From: Alphaproteobacteria bacterium
GTDB taxonomy: Bacteria > Pseudomonadota > Alphaproteobacteria > Rhodospirillales > Rhodospirillaceae
Length of the DNA: 64,000 bases
Assembly (NCBI GenBank): GCA_030604885.1
Contig: JAUVUZ010000003.1
Location: 62,001-126,000 of the forward strand
Direction: 5' to 3'
Shown here: positions 47,772-56,446 of the stretch, piece after piece
How positions within the stretch are numbered: the stretch's first letter is position 1
Layout: each line of letters opens with the position of its first letter
Notes under the pieces: generated by a model
The model's input: the letters and a program-made list of their open reading frames with translations, nothing else
The model's database searches: none
What the model was told of the DNA's origin: nothing
Program-made: the position numbers and the translations under genes

Positions 47772-48833
47772 ATGATACGGCTTGAAGGACTGGAGAAGGT
47801 CTACGGCGGCAAGGGCGGCGCGAGCCACCACGCCCTCAAGGGCGTCGACCTCTCCATCGGCAAAGGCGAGATCTTCGGCATCATCGGCCGCTCCGGCGCC
47901 GGCAAGAGCACCCTGATCCGCACCATCAACCGCCTGGAGGAGGTGACGCGCGGCCGCGTCGTCGTCGACGGGGTGGACATCGCCTCCCTCTCCACCGCCG
48001 AGCTGACCGCCTTCCGCCGTCGGGTCGGCATGGTGTTCCAGCACTTCAACCTGCTCTCCTCCCGCACCGTGTTCGGCAACGTCGCGCTGCCGCTGGAGCT
48101 GGCCCACGTGCCGAAGGCGGAGATCGAGCGGCGGGTGACGCCGATGCTCGAACTCGTCGGTCTCTCCGACAAGCGCGACCGTTATCCGGCCGAGCTTTCC
48201 GGCGGGCAGAAGCAGCGCGTCGGCATCGCCCGGGCGCTGGTGGCCGAACCCAAGGTGCTGCTGTGCGACGAGGTGACCTCGGCCCTCGACCCGGAAACCA
48301 CGCAGCAGATCCTCGACCTCCTGCGCGACCTGAGCCACCGCCTCGGCCTCACCATGGTGGTGATCACCCACGAGATGAGCGTGGTGCGCGACCTCTGCGA
48401 CCGCGTCGCGGTGATCGACGACGGGCTGATCGTCGAGCAGGGCAACGTCTTCGACGTGTTCGTGGCGCCGCAGCACGAAACCACCCAGGCGCTGATCGCG
48501 GGCGAGATCGAGGCGGCGCTGCCGAAGTCGCTGCGGCGGATCATCAACAACGGCGCGCCGAAGGACGGCGAGAACCCGGTGGTGAAGATCGTCTTCACCG
48601 GCCCCAACGCCTACGACCCGATCATCAGCCAGCTCTCGCGCGTCGCCGGGATCGACTTCAACATCCTCGCCGGGCAGGTGGACTACATCCAGAACCGCCC
48701 GTTCGGCATCCTGTTCGTGGAGGCCAAGGGCGGCCTGGCGGAAGCCGAGAAGGCGATCGCCTTCGTCCAGTCGCGTAACCTCAAGGCGGAGATCATCGGC
48801 CATGTCGATCCAGATTCTGTCCCTCTTGGCTGA
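47772..48833 (+). CDS. metN: Methionine ABC importer ATPase
   Basis: 353 residues. Walker A GRSGAGKST near residue 39, Q-loop VFQHFNLL, signature LSGGQKQRVGIARAL near 138, Walker B VLLCDEVTSALDP near 160, His in ITHEMSVV. Residues about 270-345 are the NIL domain (VKIVFTGPNAYDPIISQL), which in MetN binds methionine and inhibits transport. Controlled by the SAM-II riboswitch. Overlaps metI by 32 nt. Confidence 0.97.
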   Translation: MIRLEGLEKVYGGKGGASHHALKGVDLSIGKGEIFGIIGRSGAGKSTLIRTINRLEEVTRGRVVVDGVDIASLSTAELTAFRRRVGMVFQHFNLLSSRTVFGNVALPLELAHVPKAEIERRVTPMLELVGLSDKRDRYPAELSGGQKQRVGIARALVAEPKVLLCDEVTSALDPETTQQILDLLRDLSHRLGLTMVVITHEMSVVRDLCDRVAVIDDGLIVEQGNVFDVFVAPQHETTQALIAGEIEAALPKSLRRIINNGAPKDGENPVVKIVFTGPNAYDPIISQLSRVAGIDFNILAGQVDYIQNRPFGILFVEAKGGLAEAEKAIAFVQSRNLKAEIIGHVDPDSVPLG

Positions 48834-49461
48834 TGCCGCCGTCGAGACCGGCTACATGGTGCTGGTCGCGCTTTCCCTCGGCACCCTGTTCGGCGCGCCG
48901 GTGGGGGTGCTGCTCGCCACCTCGGGGCGGGGCGAGCTGTTCGCGATGCCGGTGTTCAACCGCGTCGTCGGCGCGGTGGTCAACGCCACCCGCTCGATTC
49001 CCTTCATCATCCTGGCGGTGGCGATCATCCCCTTCACCCGCCTCGTCGCGGGCACCTCGATCGGCACCTCGGCGGCGATCGTGCCGTTGACGGTGGCGGC
49101 GACGCCGTTCATCGCCCGCATCATCGAGGGCGCGATCCGCGGCGTCGATTCGGGCCTGATCGAGGCCGCCCAGGCGATGGGGGCGAAGCCGCTGCAAATC
49201 GTCTTCAAGGTGCTGCTGCCCGAGGCGCTGCCCGCCATCGTGCTGGGCCTGACCCTCACCACCGTGCTGCTGATCGGCTATTCGGCGATGGTCGGCGCGG
49301 TGGGCGGCGGCGGCTTGGGCGACCTCGGCATCCGCTACGGCTACCAGCGTTTCCGCCCCGACGTGATGGCGGCGGTGGTGGTGACCCTGATCGTGGTGGT
49401 CCAGGTGATCCAGTCCCTGGGCGACCGCCTCGCCCGCAAGCTCAACAAGCGCATCCGCTGA
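48802..49461 (+). CDS. metI: Methionine ABC importer permease
   Basis: 219 residues, five membrane segments. VINATRSIPF-like VVNATRSIPFIILAVAIIPF near residue 55 and the EAA loop IEAAQAMGAKPLQIVFKVLLPEALP near 118-142 are standard for MetI. Start ATG 48802 lies inside the end of metN, giving a 32-nt overlap. Confidence 0.97.
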   Translation: MSIQILSLLADAAVETGYMVLVALSLGTLFGAPVGVLLATSGRGELFAMPVFNRVVGAVVNATRSIPFIILAVAIIPFTRLVAGTSIGTSAAIVPLTVAATPFIARIIEGAIRGVDSGLIEAAQAMGAKPLQIVFKVLLPEALPAIVLGLTLTTVLLIGYSAMVGAVGGGGLGDLGIRYGYQRFRPDVMAAVVVTLIVVVQVIQSLGDRLARKLNKRIR

Positions 49462-49493
49462 AACCCGTTCGCAACCCCGCAGGAGTTCCCCGC

Positions 49494-50288
49494 ATGTCGT
49501 TCTCCCGTCTGTTCAAGAGCGTCGCCGCCGCCGCCCTCGGCGCCGCCCTGTTCGCCTCCGCCGCCGAGGCCAAGGTCTACAAGGTGGGCGTGACCCAGGG
49601 TCCCCACGAACAGGTCACCGAGGCGGTCAAGGCCCAGCTCGCCAAGCAGGGCATCGAGATCGAGGTGATCGGCTTCTCCGACTACGTGCTGCCCAACCAG
49701 GCGCTCAACGACGGCGACCTCGACATCAACTCGTTCCAGCACCAGCCCTACCTCGACAACCAGATCAAGGACCGCAAGTACGACATCGTCTCGGTGGGCA
49801 AGACCATCGTCCTGCCGATGGGCATCTACTCCAACAAGATCAAGTCGCTCAACGACTTCAAGAAGGGCGACACGATCGGCCTGCCGAACGACCCGACCAA
49901 CGGCGGCCGCGCCCTGCTGCTGCTGCAAACCGCCGGGCTGATCAAGGTGGACCCGAAGGCGGGCCTGCGCGCCGGTCCGGCCGACGTGATCGACAACCCC
50001 AAGGGCCTGAAGTTCGTGGAGCTGGACGCGGCGCAGCTGCCGCGCGCGATCCCGGACCTTGTGGGCGCCGCGGTCAACACCAACTATGCGATCCAGGCGG
50101 GCCTGGTGCCCACCAGGGACGCGCTCCTGGTCGAAGACGCCAACAGCCCCTACGCCAACGTCGTGGCGGTCAAGTCCGCCAACAAGGACGCGGACTGGGT
50201 CAAGGCGTTCGTCGCCGCCTACCACTCCGAGGCGACCCGCCAGTTCATTCTCGACACCTTCAAGGGCAGCATCGTTCCGGCGTTCTGA
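49494..50288 (+). CDS. metQ: Methionine-binding protein, copy 1
   Basis: 264 residues of the MetQ/NlpA family. Signal peptide ends AEAK, with no lipobox Cys, so it should be soluble in the periplasm and not a lipoprotein as in E. coli. YKVGVTQGPHEQVTEAVK, ISDYVLPNQALNDGDLDINSFQHQPYL (in parts) and PNDPTNGGRALLLLQ are family signatures. Gap to metI 32 nt with aggag. One of three tandem copies. Confidence 0.95.
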   Translation: MSFSRLFKSVAAAALGAALFASAAEAKVYKVGVTQGPHEQVTEAVKAQLAKQGIEIEVIGFSDYVLPNQALNDGDLDINSFQHQPYLDNQIKDRKYDIVSVGKTIVLPMGIYSNKIKSLNDFKKGDTIGLPNDPTNGGRALLLLQTAGLIKVDPKAGLRAGPADVIDNPKGLKFVELDAAQLPRAIPDLVGAAVNTNYAIQAGLVPTRDALLVEDANSPYANVVAVKSANKDADWVKAFVAAYHSEATRQFILDTFKGSIVPAF

Positions 50289-50328
50289 CCGGGCCTGCCC
50301 CCGACACCCGCTAGGAGGACAACGGACC

Positions 50329-51123
50329 ATGAAACGCCGCATTCTCGCTCTCGCCGCCCTGTGCGGGCTGCTGGCGCCGCCGCTGTTGTCCTCCGCCGCC
50401 GAGGCGAAGGTCTACAAGATCGGCGTCACCCCCGGCGTCCACGAGCAGACCATGGAGTTCGTCAAGCCGCTGCTGGCGGCCAAGGGCGTCGAGATCCAGC
50501 TCGTCACCTTCTCCGACTACGTGCTGCCCAACCAGGCGGTCAACGATGGCGACCTCGACATGAACGCCTTCCAGCACAAGCCCTACTTCGACAACCAGGT
50601 GAAGGACCGGGGCTACAAGCTGGTCTCGGCGGGCACCAACTTCCTCGCGCCGATGGGCCTCTATTCCAAGAAGATCAAATCCCTCGACGAGCTGAAGAAG
50701 GGCGACCGGGTGGGCATTCCCAACGATCCCACCAACGGCGGCCGCGCCCTGTTGCTGCTGCAGAAGCACGGGCTGATCCAGTTGAACGCCGCCAACACCC
50801 TCACCCCCGGCGTGCCCGACATCGTCGGCAACCCCAAGGGCCTCCGCATCGTCGAGCTGGACGCGGCGCAGATGCCGCGCGCCCTCGATGACCTCGCCGC
50901 CGGGGCGGTCAACACCAACTACGCGGTGCAGGCGGGCCTGCTGCCCGCCCGCGACGCCCTGGTGCTGGAGGCGGCGGACAGCCCCTACGTCAACATCTTC
51001 GCGGTGCGCGCCGCCGACAAGGACGCCGAGTGGGTGAAGACGATCGTCTCCACCTATCAGTCCGAGCCGGTGCGCGCGTTCATCCGCACCGAGTTCAAGG
51101 GTTCGCTGGTTCCCGCCTTCTGA
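50329..51123 (+). CDS. Methionine-binding protein, copy 2
   Basis: 264 residues, MetQ/NlpA family, clearly homologous to its two neighbours (YKIGVTPGVHEQTMEFVKPL; FSDYVLPNQAVNDGDLDMNA; PNDPTNGGRALLLLQKHGL). The leader has one Cys (LAALCGLL) but not a proper lipobox, and cleavage at AEA-K is more likely. aggaggac lies 9 nt upstream of ATG 50329. Ligand may be D-/L-methionine or a related compound. Confidence 0.94.
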   Translation: MKRRILALAALCGLLAPPLLSSAAEAKVYKIGVTPGVHEQTMEFVKPLLAAKGVEIQLVTFSDYVLPNQAVNDGDLDMNAFQHKPYFDNQVKDRGYKLVSAGTNFLAPMGLYSKKIKSLDELKKGDRVGIPNDPTNGGRALLLLQKHGLIQLNAANTLTPGVPDIVGNPKGLRIVELDAAQMPRALDDLAAGAVNTNYAVQAGLLPARDALVLEAADSPYVNIFAVRAADKDAEWVKTIVSTYQSEPVRAFIRTEFKGSLVPAF

Positions 51124-51165
51124 GTTCGCGTTCGCAAGACAACCGTCAACGTCACGGAGGACACC

Positions 51166-51963
51166 ATGAAACGCCGCTCCCTCGTCGCCGCCGGATTCGC
51201 CGCGGCGCTCGCCGCGCCGCTCGTCTTCGCCGCGCCCGCGTTCGCGAAAACCTACAAGGTCGGCGTCACCCCCGGCACCCACGAGCAGGTGCTGGAGTTC
51301 GTCAAGCCGCGCCTCGCCAAGGCGGGAATCGACATCCAGATCGTGTCGTTCTCCGACTACGTGCTGCCCAACCAGGCGGTCAGCGACGGCGACCTCGACA
51401 TGAATTCCTTCCAGCACCAGCCCTATCTCGACAACCAGGTGACGGACCGCAAGTTCGACCTGGTGTCGGTGGGCAAGAACTTCGTCGAGCCGATGGGCAT
51501 CTACTCCAGGAAGATCAAGGGCCTCGACCAGTTGAAGGCCGGCGATCAGGTCGCCATTCCCAACGATCCCACCAACGGCGGGCGGGCCCTTCTGCTCCTT
51601 CAGAAGCAGAAGCTGATCAAGCTGGCCCCCGGGGCGGGGCTGACGGCGGGCGTGGTGGATATCGCGGAAAACCCGAAAAAGTTGAAGTTCATCGAGCTGG
51701 ACGCGGCGCAACTCCCACGTGCTCTGCCCGACGTGGCGGTGGCCGCCATCAACACCAACTACGCCCTCGAGGCGGACCTGGTGCCGACCCGCGACGCCAT
51801 CGCCATCGAGGCGGCCGACAGCCCGTATGCCAACATTTTCGTTGTCAAGACAAAGGATAAGGATGCGGAGTGGGTGAAGAAACTGGTGGAAGTCTACCAG
51901 ACCGCGCCGACCCGCGACTTCATCCTCAAGACCTTCAAGGGCGCGGTGGTCCCCGCCTTCTGA
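51166..51963 (+). CDS. Methionine-binding protein, copy 3
   Basis: 265 residues, MetQ/NlpA family. Signal peptide ends APAFAK, with no Cys. YKVGVTPGTHEQVLEFVKPR and FSDYVLPNQAVSDGDLDMNS match copies 1 and 2; closest to copy 2 by eye at the amino end. cggagga lies 8 nt before ATG 51166. The strong terminator after it ends the metNIQQQ operon. Confidence 0.94.
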   Translation: MKRRSLVAAGFAAALAAPLVFAAPAFAKTYKVGVTPGTHEQVLEFVKPRLAKAGIDIQIVSFSDYVLPNQAVSDGDLDMNSFQHQPYLDNQVTDRKFDLVSVGKNFVEPMGIYSRKIKGLDQLKAGDQVAIPNDPTNGGRALLLLQKQKLIKLAPGAGLTAGVVDIAENPKKLKFIELDAAQLPRALPDVAVAAINTNYALEADLVPTRDAIAIEAADSPYANIFVVKTKDKDAEWVKKLVEVYQTAPTRDFILKTFKGAVVPAF

Positions 51964-51987
51964 CACCTTGGCTTGCAGAAGCCGGAA

Positions 51988-52016
51988 AACCGGGCCGCGT
52001 CGCGGCCCGGTTTTTT
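51988..52016 (+). terminator. Intrinsic terminator of the met operon
   Basis: ccgggccgc/gcggcccgg hairpin with a 3-nt loop and tttttt, 26 nt after the third metQ. The following gap to 52138 shows no gene. Confidence 0.92.
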
Positions 52017-52138
52017 CCTGCCCGCATGGGCGGGAATCGCTTTCCATGTCGAACCGGACGTTGCATGATCGCTGGGTCAGCGAGTCAGCCTTGCGGATGA
52101 ATGGGGGGTCCGCCGGGGGCAAAGGGGAGCGTCCGTAG

Positions 52139-54271
52139 TTGAGGGCCGTGCCGCGCCTTTGGATGTTGGTGCTCGTCGTCGTGCTCGCCCTCATGGCGAT
52201 CACCGGCTGGCAATACCTGCGCGGCCAGGAGCGCCTGCGCCGCGCCGAGGCCGAGCACGTCCTGTCCGGCATCGCCGTGCTCAAGCTCAACGAGATCGCC
52301 GAATGGCGCTCCACCCGCGCCGCCGACGCCCGGCTGATCGCCGCCAACCCCTCGATGCTGCGCGCGCTGCGGATGTGGCGCGAGAATCCGGACACCGACA
52401 TCGCCCGCGACACCCTCGAGGTGGTGCGTTCGCGCCTGGTGCTGTTCCAGGAGATCCGCCGCTTCGCCGATATCCGCGTGGTGGGCGCGGACAACCGCAC
52501 GGTGGTGGGGGTGCTGCCCGACGACGGCGAACCCGAGGACGAGACCACCGCCTCCGCCCTCGACCGCGCCCGCGCCACCGGCATTCCCACCTTCAGCGAT
52601 ATCCACGACCATAGGGGCCGTCTGGTGATCGACGTGGTGCTGCCGCTGTTCGTCGACGACCACGACGACGACCTGCGCGGCGCCGGTCTCGCGATCGTGC
52701 TGCAACTGGACCCCAACGCCTACCTCTATCCCCTGTTGCGGCGCTGGCCGCTGCCGAGCGCCACCGCCGAAACCCTGATCGCCCGGCGCGAGGGGCAGGA
52801 GGTGGTGTTCCTGTCGCCGCTGCGCCACCGCCCCGATCCGCCGCTCGCCTTCCGCCTGCCGCTGTCGCAATCGGGCCTCGCGGCGGCGGCGGGCCTGCGC
52901 GGCGTCTACGGCGTGGTGAACGGCGAGGACTACCGCGGCGTGCCGATCATCGCCGCCACCTTCAAGGTGGACGGCACCGACTGGGTGATGGTGTCGAAGA
53001 TCGACGAGGACGAGGCCCTCGCGGTGCAGCGCCGCGAAACCCTGCTGGGACTGGGGCTGCTGGTCGCCGCGGCGGTGGCGGTGGCGGCGGTGGTGCTGGC
53101 GATCGCCGAGGAGGGCGCGGCCGCCGAGCGTCTCGCCAGCGCCGAGACCAAGGCCCAGATCGCCGCCCGCGACGCGCGCCTGGGGGCGATCTTCCGCGCC
53201 GGGCCGATCGGCATCGGCATCACCCGCGACCGGCTGCTGGTGGAGGTGAGCGAAGGCTTCTGCGACCTTGTCGGCATGACGCGGGAGGAGATGATCGGCC
53301 AATCCGCGCGAATCTTCTACGGCGACGACGAGGCCGAGTTCGCGCGGGTCGGCGCGGCGGTCTACGGCGTGCTCAAATCCGAGGGCCGCGCCGAGACCGA
53401 GGCGCGCTGGGTGCGCAAGGACGGGCTGCCGATCGTGGTGCTCCTGAGCGCCGCCCTGGTGGAGCCGGGCAACCCCAGGGGCGACGTCACCTTCTTCATC
53501 ATCGACATCACCGAGCGCAAGCTCCAGGAGGAGCGCCTCGCCGAGCGCACCTTCGAACTGGAACGGTCCAACAAGGAGCTGGCGGCGTTCGCCTACGTCG
53601 CCTCCCACGATCTGCGCTCGCCGCTGCGGGGCATCGCCCAACTGGCGGAATGGATCGTCGAGGACATGCCGGGCGGCGTGCCGGACGAGGTGCGCGGCCA
53701 CATCGCGCTGATGCGCAGCCGGGTGGCGCGGATGGAGCGCCTGCTCGACGACCTGCTGGCGTATTCCCGCATCGGCCGGGTGGAGGGCGACGTGGCGGAG
53801 GCGGACGTGGCGGCGATCTGCCGCGAGGCGTTCGAGATGTTCGCGCCGCCGCCGGGCTTCCGCCTCGATCTCGACCCCGCGCTGCCGACCTTCCGCACCC
53901 TCGCCACGCCGCTCACCCAGGTGCTGCACAACCTCATCGGCAACGCCCTCAAGCACCACGACGGCGAGGCCGGGTGCGTGTCGGTGTCGGCGCGGGCGGT
54001 GCCGGGGGGCTGGGCGATCGCGGTGGGCGACGACGGCCCGGGTATCCCGAAGGAGTATCAGGAGCGGATTTTCGGCCTGTTCCAGACCCTCAAGCCCCGC
54101 GACGCGGTGGAGGGCAGCGGCATGGGCCTCGCGCTGGTGCGCAAGACGGTGGACATCTACGGCGGCAGGATTTCGGTGCGGTCGGACGGACGGGGAACGG
54201 TGTTCGAGTTCACATGGCCCGGAGATCCCCACATGAAGGGACTGAAGAATGCAGGCACAGGCCGAGGGTAG
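52139..54271 (+). CDS. Membrane sensor histidine kinase with PAS domain
   Basis: 710 residues. A membrane segment at about 8-25, a periplasmic sensor region (30-300), a second membrane segment near 305-323, a PAS domain (345-465; FRAGPIGIGITRDRLLVEVS) and HisKA with phospho-acceptor His in YVASHDLRSPLRGIAQ near 488. The HATPase has NLIGNALKHHD (N box), GDDGPGIP (G1) and GSGMGLALV (G2). No receiver domain. TTG 52139 has aaaggggag 9 nt upstream; GTG 52148 is possible. Overlaps the response regulator by 23 nt. Signal unknown. Confidence 0.9.
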   Translation: MRAVPRLWMLVLVVVLALMAITGWQYLRGQERLRRAEAEHVLSGIAVLKLNEIAEWRSTRAADARLIAANPSMLRALRMWRENPDTDIARDTLEVVRSRLVLFQEIRRFADIRVVGADNRTVVGVLPDDGEPEDETTASALDRARATGIPTFSDIHDHRGRLVIDVVLPLFVDDHDDDLRGAGLAIVLQLDPNAYLYPLLRRWPLPSATAETLIARREGQEVVFLSPLRHRPDPPLAFRLPLSQSGLAAAAGLRGVYGVVNGEDYRGVPIIAATFKVDGTDWVMVSKIDEDEALAVQRRETLLGLGLLVAAAVAVAAVVLAIAEEGAAAERLASAETKAQIAARDARLGAIFRAGPIGIGITRDRLLVEVSEGFCDLVGMTREEMIGQSARIFYGDDEAEFARVGAAVYGVLKSEGRAETEARWVRKDGLPIVVLLSAALVEPGNPRGDVTFFIIDITERKLQEERLAERTFELERSNKELAAFAYVASHDLRSPLRGIAQLAEWIVEDMPGGVPDEVRGHIALMRSRVARMERLLDDLLAYSRIGRVEGDVAEADVAAICREAFEMFAPPPGFRLDLDPALPTFRTLATPLTQVLHNLIGNALKHHDGEAGCVSVSARAVPGGWAIAVGDDGPGIPKEYQERIFGLFQTLKPRDAVEGSGMGLALVRKTVDIYGGRISVRSDGRGTVFEFTWPGDPHMKGLKNAGTGRG

Positions 54272-54683
54272 GATCGTGAACCTGTTGTTGGTCGAGGACG
54301 ACGACATCGATGCCATGGGGGTGGAGCGGGCCCTCAAGCGGCACCGCATCGTCAACCCGCTGTTCCGCGCCCGCGACGGCATCGAGGCGCTGGAGCTGCT
54401 GCGCTCCGGCCGGGTGGCGCGGCCGTTCCTGATCCTGCTGGATCTCAACATGCCGCGCATGGGCGGCATCGAGTTCATCCGCGAGATCCGCGAGGATCCG
54501 TCGCTCGCCAACGCGGTGGTGTTCGTGCTCACCACCTCCAAGTCCGACGAGGACCTGGCCGCCGCCTACCGCAGCCACGTGGCCGGGTACATCGTCAAGA
54601 ACGAGCTGGGCGACAGCTTCTCCGGGCTGGTGCAGATGCTCGACGCATACTGGCAGATCGTCGAGCTGCCCAAATCCAGATGA
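54249..54683 (+). CDS. Single-domain response regulator (Rcp1-type)
   Basis: 144 residues, only a receiver domain. Acidic pocket LLVEDDDIDAMG (residues 13-24), phospho-acceptor Asp in LILLDLNMPRMGG near 65, Thr in VFVLTTSKSDED, Lys in GYIVKNEL. The sequence type is like Rcp1, partner of phytochrome-type kinases. Overlaps the kinase by 23 nt and the GGDEF-EAL gene by 4, so cognate to the kinase. Confidence 0.93.
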   Translation: MQAQAEGRIVNLLLVEDDDIDAMGVERALKRHRIVNPLFRARDGIEALELLRSGRVARPFLILLDLNMPRMGGIEFIREIREDPSLANAVVFVLTTSKSDEDLAAAYRSHVAGYIVKNELGDSFSGLVQMLDAYWQIVELPKSR

Positions 54684-56434
54684 GGGCGGCGATGACGGCG
54701 ACCGCGGCGGAGGACGAGATGGACGACGGACGCGCGGTTCAGCCGTTGCGCCTGCTGCTGGTGGACGACGACGCCGTCGACCGCCTGGCGGTGTCGCGGG
54801 CGCTGCGGCAGGCGAAGCTGCCGCTCAGCATCGCCGAGAGCCGCACCGCCGAGGAGGCCCTCGCCGCGTTCGCCGAGGGTGCGTTCGACGCGGTGCTGCT
54901 CGACTACCGCCTGCCCGACATGGACGGCCTCGAGGTGCTGCGGCGGATGAACGGGCGCGCCCACGGCTCCACCGCGATCCTGATGCTGACGGGCATGGAC
55001 GACGACGACCTCGCCACCCGGTGCATCGAGGCCGGGGCGCAGGATTTCCTGCTCAAGCAGGACCTCACCCCCCGCCACCTGATCCGCGCCGTGACCCACG
55101 CGCGGATGCGCCACCGCATCGAGATGGCGCTGCTCGAAAGCCACGAGCGCCTGCGCGAGCTGGCCGAGCAGGACCCGCTCACCGGTCTCGCCAACCGCTA
55201 CTACTTCGACCAGACCCTGCGGGCGGCGGTGCCGCGGGCGATGCGCTACGGCTTCAAGCTGTCGCTGCTGCTGCTCGACCTCGACAACTTCAAGTTCATC
55301 AACGACGGCCACGGCCACGACGTGGGCGACCGGATGCTGCGGGTGGTGGCCGACCGGCTGACGGCGATCACCCGCGAGGGCGACATTCTCTGCCGCCTGG
55401 GGGGCGACGAATTCGCGATCATCGCCTTCCAGCACGAGGGCGTCGAGAGCGTCCACGCCCTGGCGCAGCGCCTGCTGGACGATCTCGCGGCGCCGGTGGT
55501 GGTGGAGGGGCTGACCCTGCCCACCTCGGTGAGCATCGGCATCGCGCTCTGCCCCGACAACTCGGACAACGCCGACGAGCTGTTCAAGTGCGCCGATCTC
55601 GCGATGTATCGCGCCAAGCGCGACGGCCGCAACCAGGCCCACTACTTCTCCGACGACCTGCAAACCCAGGTGATGCGCCGGGTGCAGACCGAGCACGACC
55701 TGCGCGCGGCGATCGAGACCGGCGGCTTCGAACTGTTCTACCAGCCGCAGGTGGACGCCGCCACCGGCGCGGTGTGCGCCGCCGAGGCGCTGATCCGCTG
55801 GCGGCATCCGGAGCGCGGCCTGCTCGGCCCCGGCGCCTTCCTCGACATCGCCGAGGACACCGGCCTGATCGGCCCGATCGGCGACTGGGTGCTCGCCACC
55901 GCGTGCGCCGACATCGCCGCCGGGCGCCTCGGGTCGGTGCCGCGGGTGGCGGTCAACCTCTCGGCGCAGCAGCTGCGGGCGGCGGGCCTGGTGGAGCGCC
56001 TGGCGGCGGTGCTCGCCGCCTCGCGCCTCGAACCCTCGCAGGTGGAGGTGGAGATCACCGAAAGCGTGCTGATCTCCGATTTCGGCGTCGCCCTCGGGGT
56101 GCTCGAAGGCATTCGCGACCTCGGCGTGTCGATCGCCATCGACGACTTCGGCACCGGCTATTCGTCGCTCGCCTATCTCAAGCGCCTGCCGATCGACTGC
56201 CTCAAGGTCGACAAGTCGTTCCTCAACCAGGTGCCGGAGGGGGAAAAGGACAAGCGCCTGCTGCGGGCGCTGATCCAGATGGCGCGGGCGATGGGGTTCC
56301 GCGTCGTCGTCGAGGGAGTGGAAACCCGCGCCCAGGCCGAGGTCTGCCGCGACTTCGGCGCCGACACCCTGCAGGGCTTCCACTTCGCCCGGCCGATGCC
56401 CTGGACCGAGCTGTTGCCTTTCCTTAAGGATTAG
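54680..56434 (+). CDS. REC-GGDEF-EAL cyclic-di-GMP protein
   Basis: 584 residues. Receiver domain (24-140; LLLVDDDAVDRLA, acceptor in AVLLDYRLPDMDG). GGDEF domain (160-320) with intact RLGGDEFAII near 239 and an I-site REGD five residues before it. EAL domain (335-580) with AEALIRWRHP, NLSAQQL, VEITES, IDDFGTGYSS, LKVDKSF and VEGVET, all catalytic residues kept. It can therefore both make and degrade c-di-GMP. ATGA overlap with the response regulator; ATG 54692 is an alternative start. Confidence 0.94.
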   Translation: MRAAMTATAAEDEMDDGRAVQPLRLLLVDDDAVDRLAVSRALRQAKLPLSIAESRTAEEALAAFAEGAFDAVLLDYRLPDMDGLEVLRRMNGRAHGSTAILMLTGMDDDDLATRCIEAGAQDFLLKQDLTPRHLIRAVTHARMRHRIEMALLESHERLRELAEQDPLTGLANRYYFDQTLRAAVPRAMRYGFKLSLLLLDLDNFKFINDGHGHDVGDRMLRVVADRLTAITREGDILCRLGGDEFAIIAFQHEGVESVHALAQRLLDDLAAPVVVEGLTLPTSVSIGIALCPDNSDNADELFKCADLAMYRAKRDGRNQAHYFSDDLQTQVMRRVQTEHDLRAAIETGGFELFYQPQVDAATGAVCAAEALIRWRHPERGLLGPGAFLDIAEDTGLIGPIGDWVLATACADIAAGRLGSVPRVAVNLSAQQLRAAGLVERLAAVLAASRLEPSQVEVEITESVLISDFGVALGVLEGIRDLGVSIAIDDFGTGYSSLAYLKRLPIDCLKVDKSFLNQVPEGEKDKRLLRALIQMARAMGFRVVVEGVETRAQAEVCRDFGADTLQGFHFARPMPWTELLPFLKD

Positions 56435-56446
56435 GTGCAGCACCTA
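56432..56446. repeat. Palindrome containing two convergent stop codons
   Basis: taggtgc-a-gcaccta: the left TAG ends the EAL gene, the right cta is the TAG of the minus-strand gene. Only 9 bases separate the genes. Confidence 0.6.

Noticed and set aside
50311-52716. 801-codon open frame antisense to metQ genes and kinase
   Set aside because: It spans several real genes and the met terminator; no recognisable domain.
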